In this document: positions 35,631-44,463 of the stretch, in pieces
Layout of the letters: every line of letters begins with the position of its first letter
How positions within the stretch are numbered: the stretch's first letter is position 1
Source: Anaerolineae bacterium
GTDB lineage: Bacteria > Chloroflexota > Anaerolineae > Aggregatilineales > Phototrophicaceae
Direction of reading: 5' to 3'
Assembly (NCBI GenBank): GCA_022843745.1
Contig: JALHNB010000025.1
Location: forward strand, 1-64,000
DNA: 64,000 nt
Made by a program: the position numbers and the translations under genes
The notes under the pieces: generated by a model
Seen by the model: only the letters and a program-made list of their open reading frames with translations
What the model was told of the DNA's origin: nothing
Database searches by the model: none

Positions 35631-36308
35631 TTATTCTTTCGGCAGGCTGGCGATAACGGGTAGCCCCAATTGCTCCACATCTTCACGGCGGCGCAAGGTC
35701 GGGTCGAGATAATGCGCCAAAAACGCCAAACCAATCCCTGCGAGTAAGCCCAGGCCGATGCGGATAAACGGCCCAAAACGATTTGCCAAAGGCGGCGCTT
35801 CAGGGAGAATGCTTAAGTCGTCAAGAATCGTGACATCGGCGGGTGCGCTGCCCATCTGCGGAAAGTAAGTGAGATTGCGCTCTGCCAGCACATCAAGCGC
35901 GGCCTGGGCGATGATGGCGAGCTGATCGGCATCCGGCCAACTTAAAAATAGCTGTCCGATGCTGCGTTCGTTATCGGCAGAAATACCAATCGCCGCCGGA
36001 TCAATCTCTAAACCATTTTCGGCTGTTTTGAGCGCGATTTCATGGCGAAAGCTGCTGGTTTGCACCCAGGCGGTGAGCGCATTAACCGTCAGTTCGGATG
36101 CCAGCCAGATGTCCTGATAATCGCCATCGCGGGGTGGCATGGCTTCTGGTTGCTGCGCGGCGCTGTAGAGAATGAGCGTCGTGTAGCCGCCGGATATTGC
36201 GCTGCGATTGAGAATGCTCGGCGCTGCCCATACAGCCGTGATGATGACTGGAATCAGGATAAGCCACCAGCGGCGGAGCAAAATACGCGCAATATTGATG
36301 AGTTCCAT
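35631..36308 (-). CDS. Wzz-type polysaccharide chain-length protein
   Basis: 225 residues: a first membrane segment (about 14-32), an external domain of about 130 residues, a second membrane segment (about 180-198), and a short conserved cytoplasmic tail with RRREDVEQLGLPVIASLP. The tail is the usual Wzz/BY-kinase adaptor sequence. Co-directional with the glycosyltransferase gene upstream. It may set chain length or couple to the kinase at 50.8 kb. Confidence 0.85.
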   Translation of the reverse strand: MELINIARILLRRWWLILIPVIITAVWAAPSILNRSAISGGYTTLILYSAAQQPEAMPPRDGDYQDIWLASELTVNALTAWVQTSSFRHEIALKTAENGLEIDPAAIGISADNERSIGQLFLSWPDADQLAIIAQAALDVLAERNLTYFPQMGSAPADVTILDDLSILPEAPPLANRFGPFIRIGLGLLAGIGLAFLAHYLDPTLRRREDVEQLGLPVIASLPKE

Positions 36309-36359
36309 GAATCTACGCCTCTGCTTTTTAAACTTTTACCGAAATCTACGCCAATGCCT

Positions 36360-37484
36360 TTAAGCATTTACCGGATCATGCCACTCAAATGGGCGCTTGT
36401 TCTCAAAGGCTTGCCACGCCTGATCGACATAAGCCGTAATCTGCTGGTTAAAAACACTCGTATCGAATTTTTTAGCGTGAGTGCGAATGACCGTCGAATC
36501 ATATTGATCCGTGTCGAAATCTGCCATCACTTTTGCCAGCGATTCTACAGTGAGATCATGAAAAAGTTCGCCCGTGATGCCGGGGATGACCGTATCGAGT
36601 GCGCCGCCGCCGCCGTAAGCGATCACAGGTCGTCCGGCAGCCTGCGCCTGGACGGGTGTAATTCCAAAATCTTCCAGGCCGGGAAAAAGAAAGGCTTTAC
36701 AACGCGCCATCAGTTCGGGCAGGGCATCGTCTGCCACATAGCCGAGAAACTCGACGGTTGGCCCGGCCATCGCTTGCAAACGTTCCATGTCGCGCCCCTT
36801 ACCGCCAATTTTAAGCGGTAAACCCAGCCGAGTCGCTGCCTGCACCGCCAGATCGATTCGCTTATACGGTATGAGTCGGGAAACGATCAAAAAATAATCT
36901 TCGACTGTGCTGGATGGCTGAAAACGCGATGTATCTACAGGCGGGTAAATGATAACCGAATCGCGATTATAGTAAGTCTGAATACGCTGCTGAATCTCGG
37001 TGGAAATTGCGATGAAATGAGTCACACGCTGCGCGGCTTCATAGTCCCACTTTTTAAGCGCGGCGATCAACGGGCGCAAGGCCATTTCGACAGGTTTACC
37101 CATGCCTTCGCGGGCGATATAGCTTTCGATCTGCCAGACGTAGCGAGTCGGCGCAAGACAGTAGCAGACGTGCAGCTTGTCCGTTTGCAGGCCGTGACAG
37201 AAGCCGCTTTTGTTCGTGATAACCACATCGTAGTCCGATAAATTCAGCCATCCCCATGCTGCTGGGTAGAGGGGAAGATAGGGCTGGTGATGGTTATGAA
37301 TCCCAGGCAGGCGATCCAGCCAGAGGGTGCGAATATCCCAGTTCTGATACGATGCAGGCATTAAATCTGGTGCGTAAATGCTGGTGTAAATCGGTCTGTC
37401 GGGGTAGAGCGCTGTCAGGGTTTCCAGCACATCCTCACCGCCACCGCGCTGATTCAGCCAATCATGAACGAGTGCCAGCCGCAT
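36360..37484 (-). CDS. GT4-family glycosyltransferase
   Basis: 374-residue GT-B enzyme. The second half carries the nucleotide-sugar site: KIGGKGRDMERLQ, and the E-x7-E type motif in FPGLEDFGITPVQAQAAGRPV. It likely adds one sugar to a lipid-linked repeat unit of the polysaccharide. AAGGA precedes the ATG. The start is five bases after the end of rnhB, so they share a transcript. Confidence 0.9.
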   Translation of the reverse strand: MRLALVHDWLNQRGGGEDVLETLTALYPDRPIYTSIYAPDLMPASYQNWDIRTLWLDRLPGIHNHHQPYLPLYPAAWGWLNLSDYDVVITNKSGFCHGLQTDKLHVCYCLAPTRYVWQIESYIAREGMGKPVEMALRPLIAALKKWDYEAAQRVTHFIAISTEIQQRIQTYYNRDSVIIYPPVDTSRFQPSSTVEDYFLIVSRLIPYKRIDLAVQAATRLGLPLKIGGKGRDMERLQAMAGPTVEFLGYVADDALPELMARCKAFLFPGLEDFGITPVQAQAAGRPVIAYGGGGALDTVIPGITGELFHDLTVESLAKVMADFDTDQYDSTVIRTHAKKFDTSVFNQQITAYVDQAWQAFENKRPFEWHDPVNA

Positions 37485-37489
37485 CGGGG

Positions 37490-38206
37490 CTAGTCCTTTG
37501 CATCTTCATGAGTTGACAAAGCAATCTGCTGGGTTCGCTGAATAATAATTTCGCGAACAGGCGCATAGTAGGTTCGGTGGATTTCGCAGGGGCCGTGAAG
37601 TTTGAGCGCGGCCTGATGTTTGGCTGTGCCATAGCCTTTGTGATCGCGGAAGCCGTAATCAGGATATTTTTCGTCCATTTGGGCCATATACTCATCGCGC
37701 GTGACCTTAGCGATGACACTTGCGGCGGCAATCGTCAATGAGAGACTATCGCCCCCTTTGATGCTGCGATATGGGAAATCGAGTTTCATATAAGATGGTT
37801 GAACAACGGGTGTGATATGCCAGGGAAAAGCGTCCATCATGAGGTAATCTGGCTCTAATTCTGCCATTTCCAGTGCGCGAATCATCGCGAGTTTGGTGGC
37901 GGGGTTAATTTTATATTCGTCGATTTCTTCGCTGCTGGCGCTGCCAACGCCCCAGGTTACGGCTATTTCCTTAATGCGATCAACCAATCGTGTGCGCATC
38001 CGCTTCGTCATTTTTTTGCTGTCGCGCACGCCTTCCAAAACCTGGATCAGATCGGGGCGATCATGGGGAAGGCAAACAACACCGACAACGATTGGCCCTG
38101 CCCAGGGGCCGCGTCCGGCTTCATCACACCCCATCAGATTGTGATAGCCTTCATTCCAGAATTCTTGTTCAATCATGAGTTCAGCCGTTTTAAGCTTTCT
38201 TGGCAT
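37490..38206 (-). CDS. rnhB: ribonuclease HII
   Basis: 238 residues. Removes ribonucleotides and RNA of RNA-DNA hybrids. The catalytic DEAGRG (Asp28, Glu29), Asp125 in MMDAFP and the GGDSLSLTIAAASVIAK segment are complete. The ATG at 38206 lies inside the end of the upstream glycosyltransferase gene (overlap 17 bases) with GGGAG three bases before it; an alternative ATG at 38176 has no site. A housekeeping gene embedded in a glycosyltransferase run. Confidence 0.93.
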   Translation of the reverse strand: MPRKLKTAELMIEQEFWNEGYHNLMGCDEAGRGPWAGPIVVGVVCLPHDRPDLIQVLEGVRDSKKMTKRMRTRLVDRIKEIAVTWGVGSASSEEIDEYKINPATKLAMIRALEMAELEPDYLMMDAFPWHITPVVQPSYMKLDFPYRSIKGGDSLSLTIAAASVIAKVTRDEYMAQMDEKYPDYGFRDHKGYGTAKHQAALKLHGPCEIHRTYYAPVREIIIQRTQQIALSTHEDAKD

Positions 38207-38981
38207 AAACTCCCTGTAGCCAATTGCGACGAATTTGCCATATTTCAACCAGAATGTGCATCGAATCACCGACCATACGCATCCGGCTGTCCGGGTCGAA
38301 ATACCAGGTAATCGGGACTTCGAGAATTTTATAGCCACGTCGTTGAGCGATAAACAGCAGCTCAACATCGAAGCCGATGCCCGTCATCTGCTGGACTTCA
38401 AACAGGTCTTCGGCGGCATGACGCGAGAACATTTTAAAGCCACACTGGGTATCTTCAAAACCCCGTAAGGCCATGACCTTGATAATCAGATTATTGATGC
38501 GGCCTATGAGGTGGCGATATTCTGGCTCACCGACGCGGCGAGCACCTTTGCCCTCACGCGTGGCGATAATCACATCATAGCCGTCCACATGAGGTGGTAA
38601 AAATCGCGTAATTTCTTCAATCGGCATGGAAAGGTCGGCATCGCAGATAAACCGATATTCACCCTTAGCTGCCTGCATCCCCACTTTTACGGCCAGTCCT
38701 TTACCACGCACGGCGGCCTCGATGACGCGCACGTAAGGGTGTGTACGCGCGAATTCCTGTGAAACCTCTACCGTGCGGTCTGTGCTGCCGTTCTCGACAA
38801 TGATGACTTCGGCTTCATAAGGTTGCGTTTCGAGAAATGCGTCAATTTTTTCGAGGCTCGGCGGTAAACGTCCTTGCTCATTATGCGCCGGGATAACAAT
38901 CGACAGCAGTGGGCGCTTGAGGGTGTTCAACGGTTCTTCTCCGGGTTGTTTTTTCACGCTGACATTCTGCAAGCTTCTCAC
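38190..38981 (-). CDS. GT2-family dolichyl-phosphate glucosyltransferase-like
   Basis: 263 residues with a GT-A fold: SIVIPAHNEQGRLP, ENGSTDRTVEV, and the DADLSMP metal motif. The RGKGLAVKVGM and TQCGFKMFSR segments are characteristic of polyprenyl-phosphate glucosyltransferases (Alg5-like). It is soluble apart from an amphipathic part. A GTG at 38981 overlaps the upstream stop; a TTG at 38930 with GGAG eight bases before is the alternative start. Overlaps rnhB at its 3' end. Confidence 0.85.
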   Translation of the reverse strand: MRSLQNVSVKKQPGEEPLNTLKRPLLSIVIPAHNEQGRLPPSLEKIDAFLETQPYEAEVIIVENGSTDRTVEVSQEFARTHPYVRVIEAAVRGKGLAVKVGMQAAKGEYRFICDADLSMPIEEITRFLPPHVDGYDVIIATREGKGARRVGEPEYRHLIGRINNLIIKVMALRGFEDTQCGFKMFSRHAAEDLFEVQQMTGIGFDVELLFIAQRRGYKILEVPITWYFDPDSRMRMVGDSMHILVEIWQIRRNWLQGVYAKKA

Positions 38982-40444
38982 TCCTGTGGTTTTGAAAGTA
39001 TGGTTTCCAGATAATCAATGGAAACTACACGCATTTTTTGAACAGTGTGCCGTTTGTGCCAGATGCGTGGGAGGCCGATCAACCCTGCCCACATGCCACG
39101 CAATCTCGCCCGTGCTGCTTCGCCACGCCAGGCCTGTAATGCTTCCCAGGCTAGACGAAATTGCGCACGCAGCACCGTGCCGCCATATTTGCGCCATAAT
39201 TCCGACGGGTAGTTTTTGACAAGAATAAAAATCAGGTTGCGCCCGTCATAATAACTGGCTGTCGTACCGCCGCCCGTCGCTGACAAATGATGGTACACGA
39301 TAGCTTTCGGTGTGTAAAGACAGCGCCAGCCCGCCAACTGCACCCGCCAGCCCAGATCGACATCCTCGCCGGAGAAGAAAAAATCATCGTCTAGCAGCCC
39401 GATCTGATCGAGAATGGTTTTGCGATAGGCCGATGAGCCGCCACATGCGCTGAAGACAAATTCTTCGCGGTCAAACTGGCCCTCGTCTTGCTGCCACACA
39501 CCCCGATTGCCCGCCCTCCCATTCGTCGTGAAAAAATCGCCCGCCGTGTGGATGTGGTCGCGTTTGTTAAACAGCAGCATTTTGCTGGCGACTGACCCAA
39601 CTTCAGGGTGGCGATCAAAAGCATCGACAACCACTGCCGCCCAATTTGGATCGACCTCAGTATCATTGTTGAGTAGCGCGATCAGTTCACCTTTAGCCGC
39701 CAGCATCCCGGCATTACACGCGCCGGTAAAGCCTCGATTCTCCGGCAGTTCGATCAAATTGACCTGGGGATAGCGCGTTTTTATCAATTCCTGTGATTCA
39801 TCGTGGGAGGCATTATCGACAATGATGATTTCTAAGTTGGGATAGGTTTGCTGCGCCAAAGCATTCAAACAGGTTGGCAGAAATTTCGCGCCGTTCCAGT
39901 TAGGGATTACAACAGAAAACAAACGTCTATTTAGGAGGTTTCTACTTTCATCAAGCAGTGCCGGATTATGTTCTATTCGCTTATCAATTTTTCCTAGCGC
40001 GAGTGTAATCTCTTGTGTGGTTGGCATCGTTTCTGTTGGATGACCGACAACACCACAATGAATAGGGAAATCCGGTTCATCTTTTCGGAACTGGCGAATG
40101 GTCAGAAATATTTTGTTTGCAACTGCTGCGACCTGTGGCCACGGCAGTCGATATTCAAACGTTTCAAAAATTATGTCAGAATCGTGGGGAGAGTATCTAT
40201 TTCTAAGGATCCAGGCTTCTTCTGTACATTCGACATCAACATAGTATCCGCCACAACCGAAATCGCCGCACCCGCAGGTGAAAAGTGGATATTGCCCACT
40301 AAATTGTATGGCTTTAAAAAACTCATTGACTTCCAAAATCTTAGGTAGAATTTGGTTGTCAACTTTCAGAATAATATAAATTTCAATCCAACCCAGTTTA
40401 TGTCTGATGTCGTGGTCTATCCGATGGATAGCTAAATTATTCAT
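38978..40444 (-). CDS. GT2 glycosyltransferase fused to an extra N-terminal CGCG domain
   Basis: 488 residues. Residues about 1-150 form an unrelated domain with TCGCGDFGCGGYYV (about 56-69), probably metal-binding, and a PWPQVAAVANKI helix. Residues about 170-465 are a GT2 rhamnosyltransferase-like enzyme: SVVIPNWNGAKFLP, VDNASHDES, the NNDTEVD metal motif and GEDVDLGWRVQ. The first 150 codons are AT-richer than the rest. The ancestral start of the GT2 part could be near NRRLFSVVIP. It overlaps rfbD by eight bases, which fits translational coupling. The combination is unusual. Confidence 0.82.
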   Translation of the reverse strand: MNNLAIHRIDHDIRHKLGWIEIYIILKVDNQILPKILEVNEFFKAIQFSGQYPLFTCGCGDFGCGGYYVDVECTEEAWILRNRYSPHDSDIIFETFEYRLPWPQVAAVANKIFLTIRQFRKDEPDFPIHCGVVGHPTETMPTTQEITLALGKIDKRIEHNPALLDESRNLLNRRLFSVVIPNWNGAKFLPTCLNALAQQTYPNLEIIIVDNASHDESQELIKTRYPQVNLIELPENRGFTGACNAGMLAAKGELIALLNNDTEVDPNWAAVVVDAFDRHPEVGSVASKMLLFNKRDHIHTAGDFFTTNGRAGNRGVWQQDEGQFDREEFVFSACGGSSAYRKTILDQIGLLDDDFFFSGEDVDLGWRVQLAGWRCLYTPKAIVYHHLSATGGGTTASYYDGRNLIFILVKNYPSELWRKYGGTVLRAQFRLAWEALQAWRGEAARARLRGMWAGLIGLPRIWHKRHTVQKMRVVSIDYLETILSKPQE

Positions 40445-41312
40445 TTGCCGCTAATAAACCTTCTTTTTCAAGGAAGGCATCCACCGCCTCCTGCCAGGGA
40501 CGCAGCGCGACACCGATGTGCTTTCCAGCCATATTTTGAAGGCTGCCGTAGAGGGGCGGTGTGGATGGACGCTGCCATTCATGGCTGCTGATCGGCGTAA
40601 CAGGCGTATCTTTGAGTCCGGCCTTGTCCAGCGCATAACGTGCGAAGGCATAGCGCGAACATGCACCCTCATTGACCAGATGATAAATGCCAAAACGCCC
40701 ACTTTCGATCAGGTTGGCAATCGCGTCAGCCAGATCATCGTTATAAGTCGGATTGGCGACTTCGTTGGCGACAACACGCAGCGTCTTTCCATCTTTCGCA
40801 GCCGTCAAAATCGATTGAATAAAATTTTTACCGCCATGCGCGAAAAGCCAGGATGTGCGAACAATATAGTGTTTGGGATTAATATTTAATATCGAGCGTT
40901 CGCCAACCCATTTGCTGTAACCATAAGGATTGATCGGATTTGTCATGTCATATTCGCGATAGGGGCGTTTGGCTGTGCCGTCAAAAACTTCGTTGCTGCT
41001 GACATAAAGCACCGCGCTGCCCACCGCCGCCGCTGCCAGCGCGACATGCTGCGTTCCAAAGCCGTTAATAATGATTGCTTTTTCGGGGTCGCGGGCGCAG
41101 CCATCGACATCCGTCCACGCCGCTGGGTGAATCACAAGGTCTGGCCGGAGTCCGGTGATAAAATCGCAGGCCATCTCAAAATTCGAGACATCCACCTTCT
41201 CGACATTCTCGCCTACGATGTCCATGCCCGTCACAATATGTTTGCGTTCGTTTAAGACCTGTACCAGCCGTCCACCCAGACGACCTGCTGCTCCGGTTAC
41301 GAGAATGCGCAT
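40437..41312 (-). CDS. rfbD: dTDP-4-dehydrorhamnose reductase
   Basis: 291 residues, short-chain reductase. It reduces dTDP-4-keto-L-rhamnose, the last step to dTDP-L-rhamnose. Motifs: TGAAGRLGGRL at the start, HPAAWTDVDGCARDPEKA, SSNEVFDG and YGYSKWVGE with the active-site tyrosine. The ATG at 41312 with GAGG nine bases upstream is chosen over a GTG at 41327. rfbB and rfbA lie 3-6 kb away on the same strand; rfbC is not in the window. Confidence 0.9.
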   Translation of the reverse strand: MRILVTGAAGRLGGRLVQVLNERKHIVTGMDIVGENVEKVDVSNFEMACDFITGLRPDLVIHPAAWTDVDGCARDPEKAIIINGFGTQHVALAAAAVGSAVLYVSSNEVFDGTAKRPYREYDMTNPINPYGYSKWVGERSILNINPKHYIVRTSWLFAHGGKNFIQSILTAAKDGKTLRVVANEVANPTYNDDLADAIANLIESGRFGIYHLVNEGACSRYAFARYALDKAGLKDTPVTPISSHEWQRPSTPPLYGSLQNMAGKHIGVALRPWQEAVDAFLEKEGLLAANE

Positions 41313-41335
41313 GTGTTTAGACCTCACGATTAATT

Positions 41336-41989
41336 TTACAGCTTTCCGGTAATCGAGCGCTCATTGCGCGGTAAGAAATAGTCCAGAGCCGTAAACCCGA
41401 TCAGGATCAAGCCCCACGAGAGGATTGCCCAGACTGTGTTTACAAGCGCTAACGCGATTGAAATCATGTACACGGTTGGAGGAATCAAGCCTCGGATTCG
41501 CCCCCATCTAATCAATTTTACGCTGAAACTCTTGTCCAACAGGCGGTGATTATCGCTGGCATAGCGCCAAAGCAGAACCTGCAAGATGCCTGTGATAATC
41601 AGACAGCCTGAAAAAAAGATGACAGCAGGCTGTTCAGTCGGGTAGAGGCCGAAGATACGACTCGGCACAGGCAGGAAAGCAATCGACAGTAAAAATAACA
41701 GATTGATCCACAGCAGACCGTTATCGTAACGTCGAATGTTGCGGAAAATGCGATGATGGATGATCCAGTGATCGCCGATCAGAAGAAACGTGAGCGCGTA
41801 AATGCCGACCTGTGGCAAGAGCCGGATGATCTCGTGTCCCAATTGATCCAGCTTCACGGTTGTTGGCAAGTTGATGGCGAAAGCTAACAGGGTGATCGCA
41901 ATGGCAAATACACCATCGCTGAATGCCATGATGCGATCCAGTTCCTTGCGTTCTTCGTTCTGTTGTCGGATCGGTTCTGTGGTGCTCAT
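41336..41989 (-). CDS. TMEM175-family potassium channel
   Basis: 217 residues, six hydrophobic segments. The FSDGVFAIAITLLAF segment on the first helix, preceded by an arginine (RIMAFSDG), is the signature of the TMEM175/DUF1211 family, tetrameric K+ channels in bacteria. No other channel part is needed. The ATG at 41989 fits the family start; a longer frame to 42010 lacks a site. Physiological role in this cluster is unknown. Confidence 0.9.
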   Translation of the reverse strand: MSTTEPIRQQNEERKELDRIMAFSDGVFAIAITLLAFAINLPTTVKLDQLGHEIIRLLPQVGIYALTFLLIGDHWIIHHRIFRNIRRYDNGLLWINLLFLLSIAFLPVPSRIFGLYPTEQPAVIFFSGCLIITGILQVLLWRYASDNHRLLDKSFSVKLIRWGRIRGLIPPTVYMISIALALVNTVWAILSWGLILIGFTALDYFLPRNERSITGKL

Positions 41990-42034
41990 GCGAAGTTGTT
42001 CCAGCGGCAATGTGATCGGATAACCAGAATAATC

Positions 42035-42772
42035 TTACCGCATAATCATTGTAAGCATTGTATCGTCAATTCGAATTTCGGATAGCTGATAACGTTCGCT
42101 GTTTGCTTCTAAGGCGACCTGACGCAAAATGTCATTACCTGTTTGCTCGATGTCGGTCACAATCATGCCGAGTTCAGTGGGTGGCGCGGCGAACAGCGTA
42201 CCGTTGAGATCGACGCCGACGACCTGTAGCTGGCGGTTGGTGCTGTCGAGGCGCATCACAACGCCCAGATTTTGCCATGTGCCAAGCTGTGAGACGAAGA
42301 CATCGGCATAGATCACTGCGCCCTGGGGACGCAAATCAATGCGCCCATTGCGGTATACACCACCTGTTCCGCTGCAAACGGTTGTCCGCTGCGCACATAG
42401 CGCCATTAAGCTGGTTTCCGTAAAGCTCAGGCTTGCCAACTGCCCGCCGGAGGCATTGCCAACATTGAGCGTATAGTCGTATCGGCTCGGATTCAGGGGT
42501 TCCGACCCATAATTCCCCAGATCAATAACAGCCTGCGATGGCACGACCGGATTTTCAATCTGGATCGTGGGTATCGGCGTGACATTTGCAAAAACAGCGT
42601 CGGTTTCGCCTTCCGGTTGAAATCCGCCGATCTGAAGCATGATTTCTGGCAGTCGGGGTAATAAAAAGATCGCGCCTACAACGGTTGTTATCAGGCAAAT
42701 CGCGAGAACAATTGCACAGCCAACGCCAATATAGGGAAGGTTGCTGCGGCCTGCGGGACGTTGAATTCGCAT
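42035..42772 (-). CDS. membrane-anchored protein of unknown function
   Basis: 245 residues with one hydrophobic segment near the N-terminus (about 15-38), a Pro/Thr-rich linker, and an external beta-rich domain of about 150 residues. The two cysteines ALCAQRTTVCSG probably form a disulfide. No recognised family. GAGGG lies three bases before the ATG. Same strand as TMEM175, 45 bases upstream of it. Confidence 0.65.
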   Translation of the reverse strand: MRIQRPAGRSNLPYIGVGCAIVLAICLITTVVGAIFLLPRLPEIMLQIGGFQPEGETDAVFANVTPIPTIQIENPVVPSQAVIDLGNYGSEPLNPSRYDYTLNVGNASGGQLASLSFTETSLMALCAQRTTVCSGTGGVYRNGRIDLRPQGAVIYADVFVSQLGTWQNLGVVMRLDSTNRQLQVVGVDLNGTLFAAPPTELGMIVTDIEQTGNDILRQVALEANSERYQLSEIRIDDTMLTMIMR

Positions 42773-42896
42773 AATCCCTCGTGTACCAACTGTTTAATAA
42801 GCTGATTGTACATGAGCAAACTTGTTTTTCAATTGGCGATAGAAAGGTTTAAACTTACGTGGCAAGATGTGGGTAGTATAGGTCAGAGGTATTGAT

Positions 42897-44375
42897 ATGC
42901 CGAAAGCGATTCTAATGTTGAAGCGTGTGGACAAAGTGATTCGAGTGATTAATGGTATGCACAAAGCGATTCTGATATTTATCGTGTTGATCGCGATGAT
43001 AGGTGTTGTTTGGGCGCAGGAGCCGGGTGCGACAGGTATTGGCGACCCTTATTTCGAAATGTTAGGCAATGGCGGCTACGATGCCCAGCATTACACGCTC
43101 GACCTCGCCGTTGATATGGACGATAACATTATTTCCGGCACGGTTACGATGGATGCGGTAGCCACGCAGGATTTGAGCGTTTTTAACCTGGATTTTATCG
43201 GCTTCCAGATCAGCGCGATCACTGTTAATGACAAGTCTGCCGATTATTTGCGTAAAGAGGGCGAACTGAGCATCACGCCGACGGAGTTGCTTGTCGCTGG
43301 TGATTCATTTGCGGTGGATGTGACCTACAGCGGTGTGCCAGGGGAGGATGTTGAAGGGCTGAATATTTTTTCGGCGGGCTGGACGCGCTACAAAGAGGGC
43401 GTTTATGTCGCTGGCGAACCGGCAGGTGCGTCGCGTTGGTATCCGGTCAACGACCACCCACGCGATAAAGCGACTTACACCTTTCGCATTACCGTGCCAG
43501 AGCCGTATGTCGTGGCAGCGAACGGCCTTTTGCAGGCTTCAGTTGATAATGGCGACACGACGACCTACACATGGGATATGAATCAGCCGATGGCAAGCTA
43601 TCTGGCAACTGTGAATATTGCCGACTTTGCCTTGCGCACACAGGATGGGCCGGATGGTTTACCAATACGGAATTATTTCCCGGCGCGGTTGGCAGACGAT
43701 GCGCTCGCTGTTTTTGAGCGCACGCCGGAGATGATCGCTTACTTCAGCGAAATTTTTGGCCCCTATCCGTTTGAGGCTTATGGCGTGGTCATGGCGGATA
43801 CCCCGCTGTTCTTCGCGCTGGAAACGCAAAGTATGTCGCTGTTTGGCGCGGAAGTTGTGCCGAATGCCTTCACCGAAGCGATCCCGCGTTGGTCAACGGG
43901 TGTCGAAAGCGTCGTGGCCCATGAACTCGCGCATCAATGGTTTGGCGACAGTGTAAGCCCGGCGAATTGGCAGGACATCTGGCTCAATGAGGGTTTTGCC
44001 AGCTATGCCAGCGCGTTATGGATTGAACATACGCAGGGGCAAGAAGCATTCGAAAAAGAGATGAAAGGTTATTACGGCGCGATTGACAGCCGAAATTATA
44101 CGCCGGGTCTGCCACCGGAAGGTGATCTGTTCAATCGTGGCGTTTATCTGCAAGGTGCATGGACACTACACGCTTTGCGGCTGGAAGTCGGCGACGAGAC
44201 ATTTTTCGAGATTCTGCGAACCTACTATGATCGTTTCAAATACGCGAATGCCAGCACTGCCGATTTTATTGCGGTGGCTGAGGATGTCAGCGGGCAGGAT
44301 TTGAGCGCATTATTCGATGCGTGGCTGTTTGATGGCGGTGTACCACCCGTGCCGGAGATGGGGCTGGAACCATAG
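42897..44375 (+). CDS. M1-family zinc aminopeptidase-like protein, secreted
   Basis: 492 residues. A hydrophobic signal (about 21-40, ILIFIVLIAMIGVVWA) is followed by the M1 N-terminal beta domain and the catalytic domain with HELAHQWFGD and, 18 residues on, the third zinc ligand in WLNEGFASY. The exopeptidase loop GxMEN is replaced by ALETQ, so cleavage specificity may differ. The C-terminal domain of full-length M1 enzymes is missing, as in many bacterial short forms. AGAGG lies seven bases before the ATG; M21 is a possible alternative start. Confidence 0.88.
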   Translation: MPKAILMLKRVDKVIRVINGMHKAILIFIVLIAMIGVVWAQEPGATGIGDPYFEMLGNGGYDAQHYTLDLAVDMDDNIISGTVTMDAVATQDLSVFNLDFIGFQISAITVNDKSADYLRKEGELSITPTELLVAGDSFAVDVTYSGVPGEDVEGLNIFSAGWTRYKEGVYVAGEPAGASRWYPVNDHPRDKATYTFRITVPEPYVVAANGLLQASVDNGDTTTYTWDMNQPMASYLATVNIADFALRTQDGPDGLPIRNYFPARLADDALAVFERTPEMIAYFSEIFGPYPFEAYGVVMADTPLFFALETQSMSLFGAEVVPNAFTEAIPRWSTGVESVVAHELAHQWFGDSVSPANWQDIWLNEGFASYASALWIEHTQGQEAFEKEMKGYYGAIDSRNYTPGLPPEGDLFNRGVYLQGAWTLHALRLEVGDETFFEILRTYYDRFKYANASTADFIAVAEDVSGQDLSALFDAWLFDGGVPPVPEMGLEP

Positions 44376-44385
44376 TTTAAATATT

Positions 44386-44455
44386 TAACCACAGAGACAC
44401 GGAGAACACAGAGAAATACACAAAAACTTTGTGTCCTCTGTGCCTCTGTGGTTAA
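44386..44455. repeat. CACAGAG palindrome, copy B
   Basis: Inverted repeat TAACCACAGAGACACGGAGA and its partner CCTCTGTGCCTCTGTGGTTA around an AT-rich centre. Sits between the M1 peptidase gene and convergent rfbB, so likely a two-way terminator. Same family as copies A and C. Confidence 0.88.
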
Positions 44456-44463
44456 TTTTTGTT

